This document shows positions 41,979 to 53,009 of a DNA stretch of 63,134 nucleotides, piece by piece. The number at the start of each line of letters is the position of its first letter. The stretch's first letter is position 1. The DNA is from Actinomycetes bacterium. Lineage in GTDB: Bacteria > Actinomycetota > CALGFH01. The stretch is from contig DASYUT010000161.1 in NCBI GenBank assembly GCA_036000965.1, forward strand, positions 1-63,134, written 5' to 3'. Made by a program: the position numbers and the translations under genes. The notes beneath the pieces were generated by a model. It worked only from the letters and a program-made list of their open reading frames with translations, was not told the DNA's origin and did no database searches.

Positions 41979-42833
41979 ATGCCCGCAAGGATCCTCGACG
42001 GCAGGGCGGCAGCGGCCCAGATCCGGGCCGAGCTGGCCCCGGAGATCGAACGGCTCGCGGCCGCAGGGCGCCGTCCAGGGCTGGCCGCGGTGCTGGTCGG
42101 CGACGACGAGGCGTCCCACATCTACGTGGGGGCCAAGCAGCGGGCGGCGGCCAACGTCGGCATCGACTCGCGCCGGGTCTCGCTGCCGGCCGACTCGAGC
42201 CAGGCGCAGGTGCTGGACGCGGTGGCCGAGCTGAACGCCGACCCGGCCGTGCACGGGATCATCGTGCAGCTCCCCCTGCCCGACGGTCTCGACCCGGTGG
42301 CGGTGCAGGAGGCGATCGACCCGGCCAAGGACGTGGACGGCCTGCATCCCTGGAACGAGGGACGCCTGCTCCGGGGCGACCCGGCTTTCGCCCCCTGCAC
42401 CCCGGCCGGCATCGTGGAGCTGCTCCGCCGGGAGCGGGTGCCGGTGGAGGGCAGCCACGTGGTCATCGTGGGGCGCGGGCTGCTCGTCGGGCGGCCGCTG
42501 GCGGTGCTGCTGTCGGCCAAGGCGGCCGGGGCGAACGCGACCGTGACCATCTGCCACACCGGGACCCGCGGGTTGTCGAGCTTCACCCGCGAGGCCGACG
42601 TGCTGGTCGCGGCGGCCGGGCGGCCGGCCATGATCGGGCCGGACATGGTGCGGCCGGGCGCGACCGTGGTCGACGTCGGCAACCACCGGGTGGACGGCGC
42701 CCTGGTCGGCGACGTGGCCCCCGAGGTGGCCGAGGTCGCCGGTGCGCTCACTCCGGTCCCGGGCGGGGTGGGGCCGATGACGGTGGCGATGCTCCTGGCC
42801 AACACGGTGCGCGCCGCTGGCGGCACGACCTGA
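41979..42833 (+). CDS. folD: Methylenetetrahydrofolate dehydrogenase/methenyltetrahydrofolate cyclohydrolase
   Basis: 284 aa from ATG 41979 with AAGGAGACAAG upstream. FolD fingerprints are complete: [19 protein letters not shown] (Tyr and catalytic Lys), [32 protein letters not shown], the nucleotide-binding [18 protein letters not shown] and [16 protein letters not shown]. It interconverts methylene-, methenyl- and formyl-THF and supplies the one-carbon unit used by PurN and PurH next to it. It is convergent with gltA. Confidence 0.96.
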   Translation: MPARILDGRAAAAQIRAELAPEIERLAAAGRRPGLAAVLVGDDEASHIYVGAKQRAAANVGIDSRRVSLPADSSQAQVLDAVAELNADPAVHGIIVQLPLPDGLDPVAVQEAIDPAKDVDGLHPWNEGRLLRGDPAFAPCTPAGIVELLRRERVPVEGSHVVIVGRGLLVGRPLAVLLSAKAAGANATVTICHTGTRGLSSFTREADVLVAAAGRPAMIGPDMVRPGATVVDVGNHRVDGALVGDVAPEVAEVAGALTPVPGGVGPMTVAMLLANTVRAAGGTT

Positions 42834-42864
42834 GCCACCCGCCGGTCCAACCGCACTGAGCGGC

Positions 42865-42910
42865 CCGGCGGGCCTCTCCCGCTGCAGGCCGGCGGGCCTC
42901 TCGCTGCAGG
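42865..42910. repeat. 2 tandem copies of a 22-24-bp repeat between folD and gltA
   Basis: CCGGCGGGCCTCTC(CC)GCTGCAGG is present at 42865-42888 and, two bases shorter, at 42889-42910, in the convergent gap of folD and gltA. Confidence 0.88.
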
Positions 42911-42918
42911 CGGGCTCG

Positions 42919-44049
42919 TCAGCCCCGGGCGTCGAGGGGCCGGTAGCTGCGGGGTGGGGGGCCGATGTAGGTGGAGTCGGGCCGGATCAGCCGGTTGTCG
43001 GCGTACTGCTCGCGGATGTGGGCGGTCCAGCCGGCCATCCGGGAGGTGGCGAACAGGGTCGTGTAGAGGTCGGGCGGGATGCCGAGGGCCGAGTACACGC
43101 TTGCGGTGTAGAAGTCCACGTTCGGGTACAGGCCCTTCTCCTCCATGACCGTCTCCTGGACCCGGGCCGAGGTCTCGTACCAACGGGTGTCGCCGAGCTG
43201 CTTGCCGAGCCGCTCGCCCATCTCCCGGAGCACGGTCGCGCGCGGGTCCCAGGTCTTGTAGACGCGGTGGCCGAAGCCCATGATCTTCTGCTTCTGCGCC
43301 AACCGCTGCCTGACCCAGTCGGCGGCCCGCTCGGGGGTGCCGATGTCGTCGAGCATGTAGCGGACCTGCTCGATGGCGCCGCCGTGGAGCGGGCCCTGCA
43401 GGGTGGCGACGGCCGCGGTCGCGCCCGCGTACATGTCGGCCAGGGTGGCCGCGGCGACCCGGCCGGCGAACGTGGACGCGTTCAAGGTGTGGTCGGCATA
43501 CAGGACCAGGACCACGTCGAAGTCGCGGGTGACGGCCGGGTCAGGCTCCTTCCCGGTCAGCGCGTAGAGGAAGCTGCCAGCGATCGACAGGTCGTCGCGG
43601 GGCTCGACCGGGTCCGAGCCGCTGCGCTGGCGCTGGTAGGTGGCGACGATCTGCGGGGTCTTGGCGATCAGCCGGTAGGCCTTGCGCAGGTTGGCCTCTT
43701 GCGAGTCGTCGTCACCGTCGAGGTCGTGGACCGCTGCGGCCGACACCGCCGTCCGGAGCGCGGTCATCGGGCCGGTCTGGCCGGCGATCGAGGTGACGAG
43801 CTGGACGAGGGCGTCGTCCAAGGTGCTCTCGGCGCGCAGGGTCGCGGTGGTCTCCTCGAGCTGCGCCCGGGTCGGCAGCTCCAGGTGGTGGAGGAGGTAG
43901 ACGATCTCCTCGAACGTGGCGTGCTCGGCCAGCTCGCCGATGTCGTACCCGGCGTAGTAGAGCCTCCCCTTCTGCCCGTCGACGTCGGAGATCTTGGTCT
44001 CGGCGGCGACCACGCCCTCGAGTCCCTTACCCTTGCCGCTACCAGCCAT
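42919..44049 (-). CDS. gltA: Citrate synthase (type I-like)
   Basis: 376 aa from ATG 44049, with GGAGG upstream. The catalytic residues are present: His in LYADHTLNASTFAGRVAA, His in KIMGFGHRVYKTWDPRA and Asp in NVDFYTASVYSALGIP. LYYAGYDIGELAEHATFEE and GPLHGGAIEQVRYMLDDIG are typical. The length and N-terminal region match short (archaeal/Gram-positive-type) citrate synthases. It condenses oxaloacetate and acetyl-CoA. It is divergent from icd across a 235-bp promoter region. Confidence 0.95.
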   Translation of the reverse strand: MAGSGKGKGLEGVVAAETKISDVDGQKGRLYYAGYDIGELAEHATFEEIVYLLHHLELPTRAQLEETTATLRAESTLDDALVQLVTSIAGQTGPMTALRTAVSAAAVHDLDGDDDSQEANLRKAYRLIAKTPQIVATYQRQRSGSDPVEPRDDLSIAGSFLYALTGKEPDPAVTRDFDVVLVLYADHTLNASTFAGRVAAATLADMYAGATAAVATLQGPLHGGAIEQVRYMLDDIGTPERAADWVRQRLAQKQKIMGFGHRVYKTWDPRATVLREMGERLGKQLGDTRWYETSARVQETVMEEKGLYPNVDFYTASVYSALGIPPDLYTTLFATSRMAGWTAHIREQYADNRLIRPDSTYIGPPPRSYRPLDARG

Positions 44050-44248
44050 TGCGCTGCCTCCAGGTCTCACCAGGGGTGGGCTGCCGCTCTTATCGTAGGC
44101 AACCTGCCCGTTCCCGCACATCACTGGCGTACCGGCCGGGAGCGGGGCCCGGTGAGTTTCGTTCCCAGGATCGAAGCCGAGATATCTTGACAGGGCGGAT
44201 GAACGCGACCCGTCCATCGGCTTGTTCGACCGAAACCACGCCCTCGTT

Positions 44249-44282
44249 GAGCTTGAGAGGAACCTGAGCTGAGAGGAGCCTT
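44249..44282 (+). repeat. Imperfect 17-bp tandem duplication carrying the icd ribosome site
   Basis: GAGCTTGAGAGGAACCT (44249-44265) is followed by GAGCTGAGAGGAGCCTT (44266-44282). Both contain GAGAGGA, so the SD-like stretch is doubled; the icd ATG is 2 bp later. Confidence 0.75.
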
Positions 44283-44284
44283 CC

Positions 44285-45403
44285 ATGGCCCACCGTGTCA
44301 CGTTCATCCCCGGTGACGGAGTAGGCCCCGAGCTGTCGGAGGCGACCCGCCGCGTGCTCGAGGGCACCGGGGTGCAGTTCGAGTGGGACCTCCAGGAGGC
44401 CGGCGCCGACGTGATCGACAGGTACGGCACGCCCCTGCCCGACCCGGTCCTCGACTCGATCCGGACCAACAAGGTCGCCATCAAGGGGCCCCTGACGACC
44501 CCGATCGGGACCGGCTTCCGCAGCGTCAACGTGGCCCTGCGCAAGGAGCTCGACCTGTACGCGTGCCTGCGGCCGTGCAAGTACTACCCGGGTGTCCGCA
44601 GCAGGTACGACGACGTCGACCTGGTGATCGTCCGGGAGAACCACGAGGACCTCTACGCCGGGATCGAGTTCGAGCAGGGCACCGACGAGGCCAAGCGGGT
44701 CATCGAGTTCCTGAACAGCGTGCAGCCCAAGCAGATCCGTGACGACTCGGGCATCTCGATCAAGCCGATCTCGATCACGGGCACGCGGCGGATCGCGCGC
44801 TACGCGTTCGAGCACGCCCGCGCCTACGGTCGCAAGAAGGTCACCGCGGTGACCAAGGCCAACATCATGAAGCACACCGACGGGCTGTTCTACGCGGTAA
44901 GCCGGGAGGTGGCCAAGGAGTACCCCGACATCGAGTACGACGAGTACCTGGTCGACAACATGTGCATGCAGCTGGTGCAGAAGCCGGAGAACTTCGACGT
45001 GCTGCTCCTGCCCAACCTGTACGGCGACATCCTCTCCGACCTGTCGGCCGGCCTGGTCGGCGGGCTCGGGGTGGCGCCCGGGGCGAACATGGGCGACGAG
45101 GTGGCGGTGTTCGAGGCCACCCACGGGTCGGCCCCCAAGTACAAGGGGCAGAACAAGGTCAACCCGATGGCGATGATGCTGTCGGGGATGCTCATGCTGC
45201 GGCACCTCGGCGAGGCCGAGGCGGCCGACCGGCTCGAGGGCGCGCTGGCCGCGGTGATCGAGGAGGGTAAGAGCGTCACCTACGACATGAAGCCCAACCG
45301 CGACGACCCCAGCGCGGTCGGCACCAGCGACGTCGCCGACGCGGTGATCGCCAAGCTGGAGCAGGGCGCCCAGGGCACCACGTCCGGCCGCGTCCAGGGC
45401 TGA
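44285..45403 (+). CDS. NAD(+)-dependent isocitrate dehydrogenase (beta-decarboxylating dehydrogenase family)
   Basis: 372 aa from ATG 44285. It begins [40 protein letters not shown] carries the substrate-binding Ser and Arg pattern of NAD-IDH rather than isopropylmalate dehydrogenase. [38 protein letters not shown] (catalytic Asp) and [19 protein letters not shown] complete the site. It oxidises isocitrate to 2-oxoglutarate. mdh follows 21 bp downstream, so the two are in one operon. Confidence 0.9.
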   Translation: MAHRVTFIPGDGVGPELSEATRRVLEGTGVQFEWDLQEAGADVIDRYGTPLPDPVLDSIRTNKVAIKGPLTTPIGTGFRSVNVALRKELDLYACLRPCKYYPGVRSRYDDVDLVIVRENHEDLYAGIEFEQGTDEAKRVIEFLNSVQPKQIRDDSGISIKPISITGTRRIARYAFEHARAYGRKKVTAVTKANIMKHTDGLFYAVSREVAKEYPDIEYDEYLVDNMCMQLVQKPENFDVLLLPNLYGDILSDLSAGLVGGLGVAPGANMGDEVAVFEATHGSAPKYKGQNKVNPMAMMLSGMLMLRHLGEAEAADRLEGALAAVIEEGKSVTYDMKPNRDDPSAVGTSDVADAVIAKLEQGAQGTTSGRVQG

Positions 45404-45424
45404 GCCCGGCAAGGGGAGGTCGTC

Positions 45425-46357
45425 ATGAAGGTCACCGTCGTCGGGGCCGGCAAGTACGGCTCCACCACCGTCCAGCGCATCGCCGAGAAGGACCTGGCCG
45501 ACGAGGTCGTCATGACCGACATCGTCGAGGGGCTGCCCCAGGGCCTCGCGCTGGACATGAACCAGTCCCGCCCGCTCGAGGGCTTCCAGACCCGCGTGGT
45601 CGGCACCAACGGCTACGAGGAGACCGCCGGGTCCGACGTGGCCGTGATCACCGCCGGGCTGCCCCGCAAGCCCGGCATGAGCCGCATGGACCTGCTGGAG
45701 ACCAACGCCAGGATCGTCGGCGAGGTGACCCGCAAGGTGGTCGACGCCTCCCCGGACGCGGTCCTGATCGTGGTGTCCAACCCGCTGGACGAGATGACCG
45801 CGCTCGCCGCCGAGGTGTCGGGCTTCCCCCCCGAGCGGGTCATGGGCCAGGCCGGCATGCTCGACACCGCCCGGTTCAAGTACTTCCTGGCCGAGGAGTT
45901 CGGCACCAGCCCGGACAAGGTCGAGGCGATGACCCTCGGGTCCCACGGCGACACCATGGTGCCGATGCCGAGCATGGTCAGGGTCGACGGCAAGCCCCTC
46001 ACCGACCTGGCCGACGCCGACACCATCGAGCGGCTGGTGCAGCGGACCCGCGACGGCGGCGCCGAGGTGGTCGCCCTGCTCAAGTCGGGCTCGGCCTACT
46101 ACGCGCCGTCGAGTGCGGCCGCGCGGATGGTGGAGGCGGTGCTGACCGACTCGAGGGCGGTCATGCCGGTGTGCGCCTGGGTCAGCGGCCAGTACGGCAT
46201 CGCCGACGTCTACCTGGGGGTCCCGGCCCGGCTGGGCCGGGGCGGCGTGCGCGAGGTGGTGGAGCTGCCCCTCACCGACTCCGAGCTTGCCGAGCTGCGC
46301 GAGGCGGCCGAGGCGGTCCGCTCCAAGCAGGCCGACGTCGCCAAGCTGACCGGGTGA
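45425..46357 (+). CDS. mdh: Malate dehydrogenase (LDH-like, type 3)
   Basis: 310 aa from ATG 45425, with GGGGAGG upstream. VTVVGAGKYGSTTVQRIAEK is the NAD motif; the Asp after it (TDIVEGLPQGLALDM) sets NAD specificity. AVITAGLPRKPGMSRMDLL gives the two mobile-loop Arg residues that prefer malate. IVVSNPLDEMTALAAEVSG and the catalytic His in MTLGSHGDTMVPMPS follow. It oxidises malate to oxaloacetate next to citrate synthase and IDH. Confidence 0.95.
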   Translation: MKVTVVGAGKYGSTTVQRIAEKDLADEVVMTDIVEGLPQGLALDMNQSRPLEGFQTRVVGTNGYEETAGSDVAVITAGLPRKPGMSRMDLLETNARIVGEVTRKVVDASPDAVLIVVSNPLDEMTALAAEVSGFPPERVMGQAGMLDTARFKYFLAEEFGTSPDKVEAMTLGSHGDTMVPMPSMVRVDGKPLTDLADADTIERLVQRTRDGGAEVVALLKSGSAYYAPSSAAARMVEAVLTDSRAVMPVCAWVSGQYGIADVYLGVPARLGRGGVREVVELPLTDSELAELREAAEAVRSKQADVAKLTG

Positions 46358-46376
46358 GTGCCGCGGGCGGCCTGGG

Positions 46377-46568
46377 GTGACCGAGCGCGTCCTGTCGACC
46401 CGCGAGCTCAACCGGGCGGTGCTCGCCTCAGGACTTGGGGCCGGACTAGGACCCGGACTCGGACTAGGACCCGGACTGGGAGTAGTCGGGCTGGTGCACC
46501 GCCACCACGTCCGGCTCGCCGAGACCGAGCAGACCGACATCTACAGCGAGCGCGCCACCTGGGGCTGA
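46377..46568 (+). CDS. Small ORF with an AlkZ/YcaQ-like N-terminus (possible remnant)
   Basis: 63 aa from GTG 46377. The first 14 residues ([17 protein letters not shown]) resemble the N-terminus of the winged-helix DNA glycosylase-like AlkZ/YcaQ family, which would continue for about 350 residues. Here that is interrupted by a Gly/Leu/Pro repeat and then [20 protein letters not shown], and ends. It may be a truncated pseudogene with an expanded tandem repeat, or a short unrelated protein. It lies between mdh and acnA. Confidence 0.4.
   Translation: MTERVLSTRELNRAVLASGLGAGLGPGLGLGPGLGVVGLVHRHHVRLAETEQTDIYSERATWG
46443..46478 (+). repeat. 2 x 18-bp tandem repeat in the small ORF
   Basis: GGACTAGGACCCGGACTC is repeated at 46443-46460 and 46461-46478 with one mismatch, and a partial copy precedes it. 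It encodes alternating Gly-Leu-Gly-Pro. Confidence 0.88.
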
Positions 46569-46698
46569 CGCCGCCACCACGGGCCGGGATCGGTACGCTC
46601 TCAGGTACGAGGGAGCCGAGATTCCCCCGGTCGACGGGCGTGCGGCGCCGCCGGCAGGGTACTGGCAGGTGTGCGGGCCGCGATCAGGAGGTCATGAC

Positions 46699-49695
<2,997 letters not shown>

Positions 49696-49860
49696 CGTCC
49701 TCCCGCGCCCTGAAGGCGGGGGATTCCTGGCCGAAGTCATGCTGGGACTCCGGAGAGGTTCACGCATGCGGCTCCTCGCGGGCCTTGCCACCCAGGGTGA
49801 CTGCGCGTGCTGTGCACCGCCCGTCCGGCGGCACGACCTTCGATACTGCCGGCCCGGCTG
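49696..49860 (-). mobile_element. IS200/IS605-type right-end relic with omega-RNA-like hairpin
   Basis: Read on the minus strand, GGAATCCCCCGCCTTCAGGG followed by CGCGGGAGGACGTC matches the hairpin at the right end of IS200/IS605/TnpB elements, with one base off the perfect stem (pairing 49702-49706 with 49716-49720). Upstream on that strand lies an open frame ending GRCTARAVTLGGKAREEPHA, plausibly the eroded 3' end of tnpB. No catalytic TnpB or TnpA domain remains. The hairpin end abuts the acnA stop codon, which may belong to the element. Confidence 0.55.
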
Positions 49861-49982
49861 ACGGCGCCGCCTGGAGCGCGCGTGGGCGCCACGGGCGTTG
49901 CCAGATGCTCGCGTTCGCTAGGATGCGGGTGGCGGCCTGCGCGCCCGCCGTTTCGAGACCGTCGAGCAAGTGGAGGACGCTC

Positions 49983-51011
49983 GTGCCGCGGATCCTTTCC
50001 GGCGTCCAGCCGACCGGCAACACGCATCTCGGCAACTACGTCGGGGCCTTCCGGCAGTGGGTCCAGCAGCAGCACGAGTTCGACGCCTTCTTCCCGATCG
50101 TGGACCTGCACGCGATCACGCTGCCCTACGAGCCGGCCGAGCTGCGCGCCCGCACCCTGGAGACAGCAACCATCCTGCTGGCCGTCGGGCTCGACCCGGA
50201 CGTCTGCACGATCTTCGTGCAGTCCCACGTGCCCGAGCACACCGAGCTGGCCTGGATGTTCAACAACATCGTGACCGTGGGCGAGCTGCGCCGCATGACC
50301 CAGTTCAAGGCCAGGGCGGCCCTCCGCAGCGAGGGCGCGGTGCCTGTCGGCTACTTCAACTACCCGGTGCTGCAGGCGGCCGACATCCTCGTGTACAAGG
50401 CCGAGCGGGTGCCGGTGGGGGAGGACCAGCGCCAGCACCTGGAGCTGACCCGGGAGGTCGCCCAGACCTTCAACGCCCGCTACGGGCAGACCTTCCCGCT
50501 TCCCGAGGCCTACATCCCCAAGGTGGGCGGCCGGGTCATGGACCTGCAGCAGCCCGACGCGAAGATGTCGAAGTCGGCGGTGTCCCCGGCCGGCCGCCTG
50601 CACCTGCTCGACCCGCCCGAGGTGGTGCGCAAGAAGGTGCGCTCGGCGGTCACCGACTCGGGCCGCGAGGTGGTCGCCCGTCCCGACAAGCCGGCCGTCT
50701 CCAACCTGCTCGAGCTGTACTCGATCGCGTCGGGCCGGTCGGTCGGCGAGCTGGAAGGCCTGTACGCCGGCCGCGGCTACGGCGACTTCAAGTCCGACCT
50801 GGCCGACGTGCTGGTCGGCTGGCTCGCGCCGGTCCGGGAGCGGTACGAGGTGCTGCGGGCCGACCCCGACCGGCTGGCCGGTATCCTGGCCGACGGCGCG
50901 GCCAAGGCCCGCTCGATCGCGCGCGGGACCCTGGCCGAGGTCAGGGACCGCATGGGCTTCCTCCCGGGCCGGCCTGGCGCGCTTCAGGCGCCTGCGACCG
51001 GGAACGCCTGA
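49983..51011 (+). CDS. trpS: Tryptophanyl-tRNA synthetase
   Basis: 342 aa from GTG 49983 with GGAGGACGC upstream. The class I signatures are VPRILSGVQPTGNTHLGNYV (HIGH variant) and PDAKMSKSAVSPAG (KMSKS). FNNIVTVGELRRMTQFKARA, the Asp/Gln pair GEDQRQHLELTREVAQTFNA and YIPKVGGRVMDLQQ are TrpRS-specific. It attaches tryptophan to tRNA(Trp). The next gene follows one base after its stop. Confidence 0.95.
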   Translation: MPRILSGVQPTGNTHLGNYVGAFRQWVQQQHEFDAFFPIVDLHAITLPYEPAELRARTLETATILLAVGLDPDVCTIFVQSHVPEHTELAWMFNNIVTVGELRRMTQFKARAALRSEGAVPVGYFNYPVLQAADILVYKAERVPVGEDQRQHLELTREVAQTFNARYGQTFPLPEAYIPKVGGRVMDLQQPDAKMSKSAVSPAGRLHLLDPPEVVRKKVRSAVTDSGREVVARPDKPAVSNLLELYSIASGRSVGELEGLYAGRGYGDFKSDLADVLVGWLAPVRERYEVLRADPDRLAGILADGAAKARSIARGTLAEVRDRMGFLPGRPGALQAPATGNA

Positions 51012-51012
51012 C

Positions 51013-51978
51013 GTGCCCAGGCGCCGGCTGGCCGTGGTCGCGCTGCTGCCCCAGCCGGTCGCCTTCCACATCCAGGCCTGGCGCCGGGCGCTGCGCGAGC
51101 CGGCCAGGCACGCCGTGCCCCCGCACATCACCCTGGTCCCGCCCCAGTCGGTCCGCGCCGAGGACGTGCCGGCGGCGGTCGCGCTCCTGGAGCGGGCGGC
51201 CACCGCCGCGGTGCCCGCGGTGGTGACCCTGGACGGGGCGGGTACCTTCCTGCCCGACGCCCCGGTCGCCTTCGTCGCCGTCGGCGAGGGCGCGCCAGCG
51301 CTCGAGGCCCTGGAGGCGGCGCTGCGGGAGCCGCCGCTGGACCGGCGCACCCACCCGTTCCGCCCGCACGTCACCGTCGCCCAGGACCTCCCGCCCGACC
51401 AGATCGAGCAGGCCGCGCGCGACCTGGCCGGGTTCTGCGCCTCGTTCCCGCTGCGCGAGGTCGCCCTCATGGAGGAGGGCGACGACCAGGTCTGGCGTCC
51501 GCTGCGCCGGGTGGCCGTTGGTGCCTCGGAGCTGATCCGCGAGGTCCCCACCAGCCGGGCGGCCAGCGTCGCCCTGTTCCTGCTCGACCCGCCGCGGGTG
51601 CTGCTCGGGCTCCGCACCCGGGCCCGGGGCCGCCGCTACCCGGGGGCGTGGGACGCGCTCGGCGGCAAGCCCGAGCCGGGCGAGCTGCTGCTCGCGGCGC
51701 TGCTGCGCGAGGTGCGCGAAGAGGCCGCGGTCGAGCCGCTGGACATCGCCTCCCTCGGCTGCTTCGACGACGGCGAGCGGGCCGACGCCTACTTCGTCGC
51801 CACCACCTGGCGCGGCGAGCCGCACAACGAGTCGCCCGACGAGCACATCCGGCTCGAGTGGGTCCCGATGGACGAGGCGCTCAGGCGGAGCATGCCACCC
51901 ACCGTCCGCCGGGCCCTGGTCCGGCTCGTCGAGGTCGTCGGCGGCACCGGCACCGTCCACGGTTGCGCGCCGCCCTGA
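51013..51978 (+). CDS. 2H phosphoesterase-Nudix fusion protein
   Basis: 321 aa from GTG 51013, one base after the trpS stop. Residues about 1-165 form a 2H phosphoesterase (2'-5' RNA ligase-like) domain with the two catalytic HxT motifs, VPPHITLVPPQS and FRPHVTVAQDLP. Residues about 180-310 form a Nudix hydrolase with the box GGKPEPGELLLAALLREVRE followed by EA (GX5EX7REUXEE) after WDALGGKP. Members of the first family act on RNA 2',3'-cyclic ends and the second cleave nucleoside diphosphate derivatives, so the fusion may process RNA ends or nucleotide repair products. The 3' end, with its stop, is duplicated downstream. Confidence 0.88.
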   Translation: MPRRRLAVVALLPQPVAFHIQAWRRALREPARHAVPPHITLVPPQSVRAEDVPAAVALLERAATAAVPAVVTLDGAGTFLPDAPVAFVAVGEGAPALEALEAALREPPLDRRTHPFRPHVTVAQDLPPDQIEQAARDLAGFCASFPLREVALMEEGDDQVWRPLRRVAVGASELIREVPTSRAASVALFLLDPPRVLLGLRTRARGRRYPGAWDALGGKPEPGELLLAALLREVREEAAVEPLDIASLGCFDDGERADAYFVATTWRGEPHNESPDEHIRLEWVPMDEALRRSMPPTVRRALVRLVEVVGGTGTVHGCAPP

Positions 51979-52055
51979 CCGCCCGGAGGCGAGGAGCCGT
52001 TCGCGGATGGCCAGAGGGCCGGCACCGTCCACGGTGACGCGCCGCCCTGACCGCC
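51947..52055 (+). repeat. 37-bp direct repeat of the 2H-Nudix gene 3' end
   Basis: 51947-51983, spanning the last codons and the stop TGA, is repeated at 52019-52055 with two mismatches, 72 bp downstream. The second copy also carries the sequence GCCGCCCTGACCGCC. Confidence 0.88.
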
Positions 52056-52221
52056 TCGGCGTGGAACGGCTGCTCTGGGCCGATCTGCCCGTGCGGGTAG
52101 GCGATCTGCCGGCGTGCGGATAGCGGGGCAGGTCCCGGGGTAGTGGGTGCAGAGCCACGGAGCGGGTACCGTCTTCTCGACCGTGCAGGCTCGATCCGCT
52201 CAACCGCTGGAAGGAGCAACC

Positions 52222-52695
52222 TTGGCCACCCAGGAAACGCCGTCGCCCGGGACCGGGGCGACCCGGCCCGGTCCCGGCGCCGCTCCGCCAGGCGAGCCCT
52301 CGACAGCGCAGCTGCTGAAGGGCATCGCCGACGACGCGACCACGCTGGTCCGCCAGGAGATCCTCCTGGCCAGGCAGGAGGTCACCGAGGGGCTCGCCAG
52401 CACCGCCAAGGCATCCAGCCTCCTGGCCGTCGCGGGGGTCCTCGCCCTCTACGGCCTCGGCTTCCTGCTGTTCACGATCGCGGTGGCGATCGGCGGCCCC
52501 GACTGGCTCGGTTTCCTCATCGTCACTATCGTGCTGTTCCTCGTGGTCGCCGTCCTCGGGTTGATCGGCGGGAGGCGCCTCCGAGCCACCAAGATGACGC
52601 CCGAGAAGGCCAGGGCGGAGCTGAGGGAGACGGCCGCGGAGCTGAAGGAGGAGCTCAAGTGGGCGAGACAGCGGCAGCAACAGCCAAGGAAGTAG
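52222..52695 (+). CDS. Holin-X-like (phage holin 3_6 superfamily) membrane protein
   Basis: 157 aa from TTG 52222, with AAGGAGCAACC just upstream; no ATG or GTG with a ribosome site is present. It has a Pro-rich head (about 35 residues), an amphipathic region (KGIADDATTLVRQEILLARQ), two membrane helices (AVAGVLALYGLGFLLFTIAV and FLIVTIVLFLVVAVLGLIGG) and a charged coiled C-terminus. This is the layout of the actinobacterial Holin-X group; the cellular role is unclear. It overlaps the next gene by 37 bp. Confidence 0.85.
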   Translation: MATQETPSPGTGATRPGPGAAPPGEPSTAQLLKGIADDATTLVRQEILLARQEVTEGLASTAKASSLLAVAGVLALYGLGFLLFTIAVAIGGPDWLGFLIVTIVLFLVVAVLGLIGGRRLRATKMTPEKARAELRETAAELKEELKWARQRQQQPRK

Positions 52696-52898
52696 AGGAG
52701 ACCCGCAAGCAGATGGAGGCGAAGGTGGCCAAGCTGTCGGAACGCGCGCCCGCGGAGGCGCGCAAGCTCGCCAAGCGGGTGGTGTTCGCGGTCATCACCG
52801 CCTTGGTCGTGCTCGCGGCCCGCAAGCTGGTCGACAGGCTCTGGGAGCGCGCGACCGGCGAGCTGCCCCCGACCAAGGTCGCGCGCGACGACGACTGA
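52659..52898 (+). CDS. Small DUF3618-like membrane protein
   Basis: 79 aa from GTG 52659, preceded by GAAGGAGGAGC. A basic/acidic helical N-terminus (EVEETRKQMEAKVAKLSERA) is followed by one membrane segment (VVFAVITALVVLAARKL). The companionship with a Holin-X protein (37-bp overlap) is typical of DUF3618 genes in Actinobacteria. Its stop lies in the first unit of an 18-bp tandem repeat. The function is unknown. Confidence 0.75.
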   Translation: MGETAAATAKEVEETRKQMEAKVAKLSERAPAEARKLAKRVVFAVITALVVLAARKLVDRLWERATGELPPTKVARDDD

Positions 52899-52945
52899 GC
52901 ATGCAGCCTCGACTGAGCACACAGCCTCGACTGAGCATGCAGCCT
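52892..52945 (+). repeat. 3 x 18-bp tandem repeat starting at a stop codon
   Basis: CGACTGAGCATGCAGCCT at 52892-52909, 52910-52927 (two mismatches) and 52928-52945. The first TGA is the stop of the DUF3618-like gene, so the array repeats the end of the gene. Confidence 0.93.
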
Positions 52946-53009
52946 CGGCGGACCCTTGGGGCCCCTCGGCGCCGCGTCGGGGAGGCCCTCCCCGTGCTTG
53001 AATGAGCCC

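Noticed and set aside
44187-44192. TTGACA as the icd promoter -35
   Set aside because: No acceptable -10 lies 16-19 bp downstream, so no promoter was called.
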